Assembly: GCA_017562135.1 (NCBI GenBank)
Contig: QEYB01001046.1
Coordinates: 2,046,001 to 2,110,000 of the forward strand
DNA length: 64,000 nucleotides
Direction of reading: 5' to 3'
Source of the DNA: Dipylidium caninum
Lineage: Eukaryota > Platyhelminthes > Cestoda > Cyclophyllidea > Dipylidiidae
In this document: piece after piece, positions 58,126-64,000 of the stretch
Position numbering within the stretch: position 1 is the stretch's first letter
Layout: the number at the start of each line of letters is the position of its first letter
Notes under the pieces: generated by a model
The model's input: the letters and a program-made list of their open reading frames with translations, nothing else
Database searches by the model: none
Told to the model about the DNA's origin: nothing
Position numbers and translations under genes: made by a program

Positions 58126-58431
58126 ATGGATGTGAAATCGAGCGAAGTGTGTGGGACGCAACGAATGCGTGGACCATCCGGTGAAAGAACCATTGTGGAC
58201 CTTGTGACTATTTACGCAAAGGCACCGTCGATAAAATCTTGTTTTTTTGAAGATTCGCCTGAAAATGACCTTTTTGGTATGGCACCTTCAAACGGTCAAG
58301 CGAGTAGCGAGAATCCTTCACAAGGACTGCGACTTAAAGCATCTCTAATCACTTTCGATGATATCATATTCCTCACCTCCTCCGGAGGGTTGAGCGACTC
58401 TTGTTTCCCACTCACTGAGGAGGATTATTAA
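58126..58431 (+). CDS. Unrecognised candidate small protein or exon
   Basis: I do not recognise this. From an ATG at 58126, 101 codons run to a TAA: MDVKSSEVCGTQRMRG, then TIVDLVTIYAKAP, a Ser/Asn-rich middle and the ending FPLTEEDY. Unlike most open frames in this GC-rich region it is rich in Ser, Asp, Glu, Ile and Phe rather than Arg, Pro and Ala. The same frame is open upstream to 57790, but that part has low-complexity composition. No family assignment is possible. Confidence 0.3.
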   Translation: MDVKSSEVCGTQRMRGPSGERTIVDLVTIYAKAPSIKSCFFEDSPENDLFGMAPSNGQASSENPSQGLRLKASLITFDDIIFLTSSGGLSDSCFPLTEEDY

Positions 58432-60283
58432 ACACCGCCACGAAGCCTGAGATTACCATGTGAGTGTGACAGGGAAGATGCACTGCGTTCAAGAACCGAA
58501 CGTAGCCACCTGTGGGATCTTCTGCGTTATGACGGCTTTGGGATATAGGGGAGGCATTTTGAGCTGTGCCAGGCAAACCTGGCGGAGGTGAAGCAGCCGT
58601 CATTGGTGCGTTTAGGGAGGCGGCGAGGGTGGCGACTTCTCGTCTGATCGCCATAAGCCCTCTTCGGCTGCTCCAACCCCACCGGTGACAAGCTGAACTC
58701 CACTTGCTTTCATAGTGCTTTGTCCCTGACCGCCTTTGTGAAAAGCCATTGTACAAATTCTGGGGTAAGCACGTGGAGTTGGGCTGCCATTGCACAACAA
58801 ATCATGTCTAATGCGTTGCAGAGGCGAGGTCGTCCAAACACCGTACGATGAACTCGATTCCCGAGCCACTATAAACTACAGTGCGTCAGTCTAAGAAGCC
58901 GGCAAAGAGAAGCATTTCTGTCATGTTGTCACGTCTCAGAGGCTTGTCCCGTGTATCCTGAGTTGTAAAAGTCCTGATAAGTTCTGGCCGGCTGAGGACG
59001 GGGTAAATTTCCAAATGAGAGCTACCTTTGTCCTACCTCCTCTACAGCTTCACGAAATGTCCAAGGTAGCATACATGCCATACTTTGGCCATGACGTTGA
59101 GTTGGAAACTGGCGTACTGTGGCTTCGCCTTGATAAGGAGGTCTAAGAAATCACCACAGAGTGATATGAGCGTCCAAAATGCACGGCGCCAACGTGTGGG
59201 CTGGTAAAAGTGTGACCTGCCCCTACTTTGTGATGTACCAAATAAGATTTTCCGAATGAGGGCACAGCCATGAAAGTTGTGGGAGACGATGTCTAATAAA
59301 TTGCGAGAAAATGAGGAGGTGTGGAGGGGCTGAACGAAATTGTTCGCACCGTCTGGCAACTCCACACCTGGTTGAGAGATTGAAAAAAAACGGTTTTCCC
59401 TCCCACTGAAACGTGCCAGTGGAAAGGGTGGAGAGGGAGGGTTTTTGCATCTCTTGGTGTGCCAGAAGCGTTCCGCCTGATTGGAGCCTCATTCGCCCTT
59501 CTGCGCCCCCGCCTCTCTCTTCTTCCCGCCCCTCCCCCGCCTTTATCCACCTTCTGCCTGCCACAGAGGGGCTGTGTGGAGGCGGCGGTAGCACAAAACC
59601 ATCTGCGTTATGGATTCAGATTCTCCCAAGTGCTGTGGTAGAGTAACAACATCATTTCTTGATACACGAGTTTTCCTTTCCAAAAATCACATCCCCCACA
59701 AAAAATAGGACTTCTCAGAACCTTAACCAGCATTCATTCACTTTTCCCAGCTCGTTGGACCAAATCCTCCAACTGTGCTCGAACCACTTTTGAAGATTAA
59801 CATGAGGAAGTTCATGCAGGTTCTTCGCAGCGACTAATGCTCCAACTTCTACCTCCTATATTAGGAATTATATTCCACAGTTCTCACCAAAAAAGATTTG
59901 GAAGTACTTGAGTGTTTTTGGCCTTTGGTTAGGGATGTTCCCCTAGACTGCATGTATGAAGCGCCGTTCGCCTTGTTGCCATCATCTCATTAACGCCTCT
60001 GCACATATCTGAGTTGCTCCGACCATCGGGACAAACGACTTTACCGTAGGGCGTATCTGGAAAGAAGTTGCGCCACTTAGTCAGAAGCGAGGGGGAAGGA
60101 CACGTTAAACTTTCCGAGAAGGAGGAATATGTGGTAAAATGGGGGAGATCGCCGCTGCCCCAACCAGGTGAGAATGAATTCGGAGGGACGCTTCAGTCCT
60201 TTCCCCCAATGGCACCAAGAGCGAAGGGGAAAGGCGCTGTGAACTGGACGAGGGAGTCTTGTATGCCTAAGAGGTTGTGCATT

Positions 60284-60294
60284 CCCCCCCCCCC
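60284..60294. repeat. C11 homopolymer
   Basis: Eleven consecutive C followed by GCCCC. It is a likely site of sequencing length error. Confidence 0.9.
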
Positions 60295-61185
60295 GCCCCA
60301 CCTCCGCCCAGCACACCAATGCCAGGGCTGCATGGTGAGCGTTCCCCTATCAAAGATGGGGCACCACCTCGTCGCCCTCAGCACTGACCCAAATGTGCTT
60401 TTTTGTCCGAGCGACTAAATGTGCAGCGGGGCTGCACTGCTCAGCCTGGTAGACTCTACTACTGGTGGCGGTTATCGCTCATTATCATTGTGCTTTCAGC
60501 GCGATGGCCGCCTCGGGACGGGACTGCGGTTGTAATGGCGCCACACGCACCACTTTTCATCTTCTTGCGATGTATTTAGCGATAGAATTCAATGCGCCGC
60601 AAAAGACATGTCTTCTGGAAAATGATGAAATTCTGCACGTTTGTGATGGATTCTACATGTGAGAACTGAAATTTCCTCGGTTTTCTCCTTCTTCTGCCCA
60701 CTAACTCCAGTGTCAGGACCTAGACTGTTCGACATCGCCCAGCAAGCGGGGGAGGAGGAGTCCACTCGTTACTCTGCAATGATTCTCTTTATTAACTATT
60801 ATCACCGCCGGTAGCAATTTATAAGGGATGGGACATTGAGTAGAAGAGCTAAAAGCCTAGGACTAAGGAAAAAGGAGATAAAGACAAGAGACGATGCAGT
60901 GTTTTGTATATGAAGACCACCGAATTTGTAGTGAAGTGACGGTCTCATAGCCGAGGAAGGAGACGCAAAACTGTGGTGGGAATTTTCGTGTGACAGAAGA
61001 GGGCACAGGGCACAAGCGGGCGCAAGCAATCTTCAGCTTCGCAACTCATCCCTCTTAGCACTCGTGCTTCAACTGGGGAAGTAGCGTCCGGCGAAGAAAT
61101 GGACAACAGAGGGGGACCTGGCGGAGTGGGGGGAGAAGGCCGCTCTAATGGGAAGGTGTTGAGCTAAGAGCAGAGGGAAGGAAGG

Positions 61186-61560
61186 AGATTCAGCACGGGG
61201 CCAGGGGCAGGGGTTGACCGGGGGCGCGGGGGGCGGGGACGGGGCCAGGGGGCAGAGGAAGGGGGCAGAGGAGGGGCAAACGACACGGTCTTTTCACGCC
61301 GCGTGCGCGCGCAGCGTCCACGTGGGTGGTGCGCGCAAGTCGCGTGGCAGGCGCGTGCGTGCGAGCGGCGGTGGGACGGACAGCCCGCGGACGGACAGGC
61401 CACGCGCCCGCGTAACGGTGACGGCGACGCCGGCCGCGGCTGCCCGTCCGCTCGTCCGCCGCCCGTCCGCCCGGCCCGTGTTCTGCCCTGCCCCGTTGTC
61501 CTGGCCTGCAGTCCCGAGCCGTGCCTTGCCGTGCCGTGTTGTGTTCCGCCACCGCCAGAA
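61186..61560. promoter_or_regulatory. Dense CpG island, candidate promoter
   Basis: The most GC- and CpG-dense stretch in the window, with repeated GGGGC and GGGCGGGG boxes at 61201-61275 and CGTCCG/CCGCCC runs at 61375-61480. Four or more long open frames overlap on both strands, which reflects the lack of stops in such DNA. It resembles a promoter or first-exon region, but no start codon context or transcript is evident. Confidence 0.4.
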
Positions 61561-63410
61561 GAACGAGGGAGCGAGTGTGGGAGAGAACTGGGCAAGCAAA
61601 GGCATGAGCCCGCACTCCTGCGCGCCCCACGCACGCACACGCAAAGGCATGGCCGCACCCCACGACACCCATTTAACAGCACGTCGACCTCCCGTCTCAC
61701 TACGCACGACCTCTCTGTCTCCGGCTCCTGTGTCGGTGTGACTGGACCGCTTTCCGCCACAAACGGATTAGACAACCACAAATCTCCTCTCGCCCCACAG
61801 TCGTAGCCTCGTTGACACCCGGGAAAAGGACTAGGTGAGTAAGCTTCCCCCTGCTTCCACCTGATGACTAAAGTAAGCACGGAAGATATCACATTACACT
61901 GGAAGCTCCGAAGTCGTGGTCGGGTGAACCGTCTTCTAGGCCTTCACTGACATCACGCCGTCCTCCTGCTCTTTGCGGGAGACAGGAAATTTTCCGTCTA
62001 CTGGGGTTATTTTAACTTTACAAGCGACATGAACTAATACTGAAGAAAACAATTTTTTCGACACACTCTCCACTCCAATCTGTAGTAGGCTCATGCTTAT
62101 TACGACAGACCTCGCTTCTTGAATACTTTGCTACCACTGCACAACACCGTTGGAACGATTTCCGCATTACCTTCAACTGGCTCTCGGTTTTGGAGGTTTT
62201 CAGGCTCACGCAAATTGTGTGTTACGCTTCCCCCCAACTTCGCCACCAGAAACGCAAAACCTAGTTGGCAGGCAGTCCCCAAAGTCGGTTCCGTTAAACC
62301 AGCATCGGGTCTCTGGACACAACCATGCTTTTCAGCATTGCCTTAATCGCATGCCGGGCACGTGGTGTTGAGTTTTCTGTGCCTTGGCCTCAGATGGCAG
62401 ACGGTCGGCTTCGGGAGGCAGGTCACTGGTGAGGGGTTTTGAAGAGTCTGTTCAGACTTGATCGCCTAACGAAATTTCATCCATATTTTAAAATAGTTTT
62501 CGTGCAATATCGCCGCCTGGCTGTACACCATGGCTCGCGGTTTGGGCAGATCTAAAAGAACGACGGATTTTCACAGATTTGGTCTCGATAGTCTAGCCTT
62601 TGAGTATTGTCCTCCGCCTAAGATGTCCTAAATACACTCACGATTACTTGTCCTTAAGGCACGCGGAAGAATAAATTGCGGTACTTGGTGAGCCCAGAAG
62701 AAATTTATTAACTTTACCAACCTGTGAACAACATGACCACTCGTCGCATAAACTGGGGTTTCCTGCCAAACGAGTCCTAATTGTTATTCTCCAGGCTCCG
62801 TAAATGTTCGCGTGTGACCACTTCCACACCACCTTCCAATTTCCCCTTGCCCTCCGCTTTCATGCTATTAGCAAACACTGCCACCCAATTTACCGTCAAG
62901 AGGACCTGCGGAGCGGGCGGGCAGGTGAGACTAATGGCATCCCACGCTGGTAGCGCTTCTCGAGTCCGGCGAGGCTTCCTACGAGGCGTTAAATACCAGC
63001 TCTGTTCTCCACGCGTTAAATTCCGTCTTGTCGTGAATATAGAATATTCCCGCTCATGCGCTGACAGAAGCCGACTTTGTTCAGCCGGAGAGAAGTTACA
63101 CTTTTTAAGGTCTCATGAATCTTGGTCGGGAGGTCGTGGGGAGCACGTGCGGGGCCCTCGCCCCCTGAGGCGTGAGACGCGACCTGGGCGAGACGGTGGC
63201 CCGAGATCGGCACTGGGACACTTCCACAAAGCGGCGATCAGCGCGGACACAAAGGCGATGATTAAGCCAGTAGCCCGTGGAGATGTGAAAGAGGGCGCCA
63301 TTTGCACTCATTTCGCTTCCACGAGGACCTCGATTTTCGGGCCTACGACACGAAACCAGATGGCACAGCTGTGAAATATTATCCAGGTCACTGGGGCACC
63401 GCTGCTGGAA

Positions 63411-63470
63411 TGGGATGGGGGCTGGGGCGGGATGGGACGGGACGGGACAGAGTGGGGTGGGGTGGGGGGC
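63411..63470. repeat. G-rich tract (GGGAT/GGGAC/GGGGT repeats)
   Basis: Irregular GGGAC and GGGGT repeats give many closely spaced runs of three to six G on the plus strand, a strong G-quadruplex candidate. Confidence 0.7.
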
Positions 63471-64000
63471 TGCGTCCACATCCTCCTCCTTCTCCCCTTC
63501 GAACTGGCTCCCAGAAGTAGAATCTCATTTCCTTTCCTATCTGACAGCCGAAAAGTGGCCATTGGCATTCAGTCCTAACCACATGGCACGTCAAGTTCAA
63601 GTGTTATGAGGAAATTCTCATGAAATCCTATGCTCGTAGAAGTGCCGACTTCAGGACCACTTGCTAAGCAGGCTCACACCGCCTTCGTTTGCAATGCCCA
63701 AATCGGTCACAAGGCGGCCCCAGCGCCTCCCTCCACGACTCCATTCGGCCGGTGTCCACAAGCCCAGGCCACTGCCGACTGGATCTGATCTCGTCTCTTT
63801 GAAATGTAACCGAAGATAAGACCGAGGAAACAGTTTTAAAGCCAGTGAATGCGTTTTCAAGTGCACAGTTTTCGAGTTTTGTTCCGCTGAAAATTTGAAA
63901 TAGCTTTTAGCTAATCCTAGATTTGCGTTGTTTTTTGTCATAAAAAGACAAACACCTTTCCAGCCCCGAGAATAAAGAGCTTGGGAGATGAATTTCAAGA

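Larger units (their letters stand above)
46980..64000. other. GC- and CpG-rich region without recognisable genes
   Basis: Base composition shifts here to GC- and CpG-rich with simple repeats. Many open frames over 80 codons exist, but stop codons are rare in such DNA, several frames are open at once on both strands, and none shows a family motif I can name with confidence. Promoters, untranslated exons or long introns of a developmental gene are possible. Individual elements are listed separately. Confidence 0.5.

Noticed and set aside
61164..61892. 242-codon minus-strand open frame, with long plus-strand frames over the same DNA
   Set aside because: It lies in the densest CpG island, where stops are rare. 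Four or more frames are open at once and the composition is Arg/Pro/Gly/Ala noise.
62781..63374. 197-codon plus-strand open frame rich in Arg and Lys
   Set aside because: No domain is visible and minus-strand frames are equally open. It is not distinguishable from GC-rich background.

Overview
This looks like nuclear DNA of a metazoan, most likely a parasitic flatworm. That is an inference. It rests on compact conserved genes cut into many exons, on introns of only 31-38 nt at the 5' ends of genes that lengthen towards the 3' end (a pattern reported for platyhelminths), and on moderate base composition. A tapeworm fits well, but a trematode is not excluded. There is no bacterial operon structure, CRISPR array or rRNA, and I found no convincing tRNA or mobile element.

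The left and middle of the window (about 7.2-44.2 kb) hold seven recognisable housekeeping genes. I rebuilt their exons by hand from homology, GT-AG sites and phase. In order: an NDR/STK38 (tricornered) AGC kinase (minus, 7211-16417); the ER cargo receptor SURF4 (plus, 17988-19196); the TFIIH helicase XPD/ERCC2 (minus, 22000-31016, 18 exons); a phafin-type PH+FYVE protein (minus, 32666-37481, 5' end not found); mitochondrial GrpE/GRPEL1 (plus, 39479-40249); an SFT2-family Golgi membrane protein (minus, 41306-41970); and mitochondrial ribosomal protein L18 (minus, 43166-44227). The kinase and SURF4 are divergent, SURF4 and XPD convergent, phafin and GrpE divergent, GrpE and SFT2 convergent. They do not form one pathway. 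Loose themes are membrane traffic (SURF4, phafin, SFT2) and mitochondrial protein biogenesis (GrpE, L18).

A recurring feature is single-base frame breaks inside strongly conserved exons: one missing base in the kinase autoinhibitory segment, one extra base at each of two places in XPD, probably one extra base in the last L18 exon, and possibly one at the GrpE exon 1/2 junction. Most lie at or next to short homopolymers, while the rest of each gene looks intact. Uncorrected assembly indels explain this better than gene decay.

The first 7 kb and the stretch from about 44.9 kb to the end have no gene I can name. From about 47 kb the sequence becomes GC- and CpG-rich with microsatellites, a strong CpG island near 61.2-61.6 kb and G-rich tracts. 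It may be regulatory or intronic sequence of a large gene. A few unrecognised open stretches there and at 44.9-46.3 kb are listed with low confidence. I did not find a clear previously undescribed system. The most interesting signals are the 31-nt intron class in XPD, the frame break inside the kinase autoinhibitory segment and the unusual C-terminal extension of L18.
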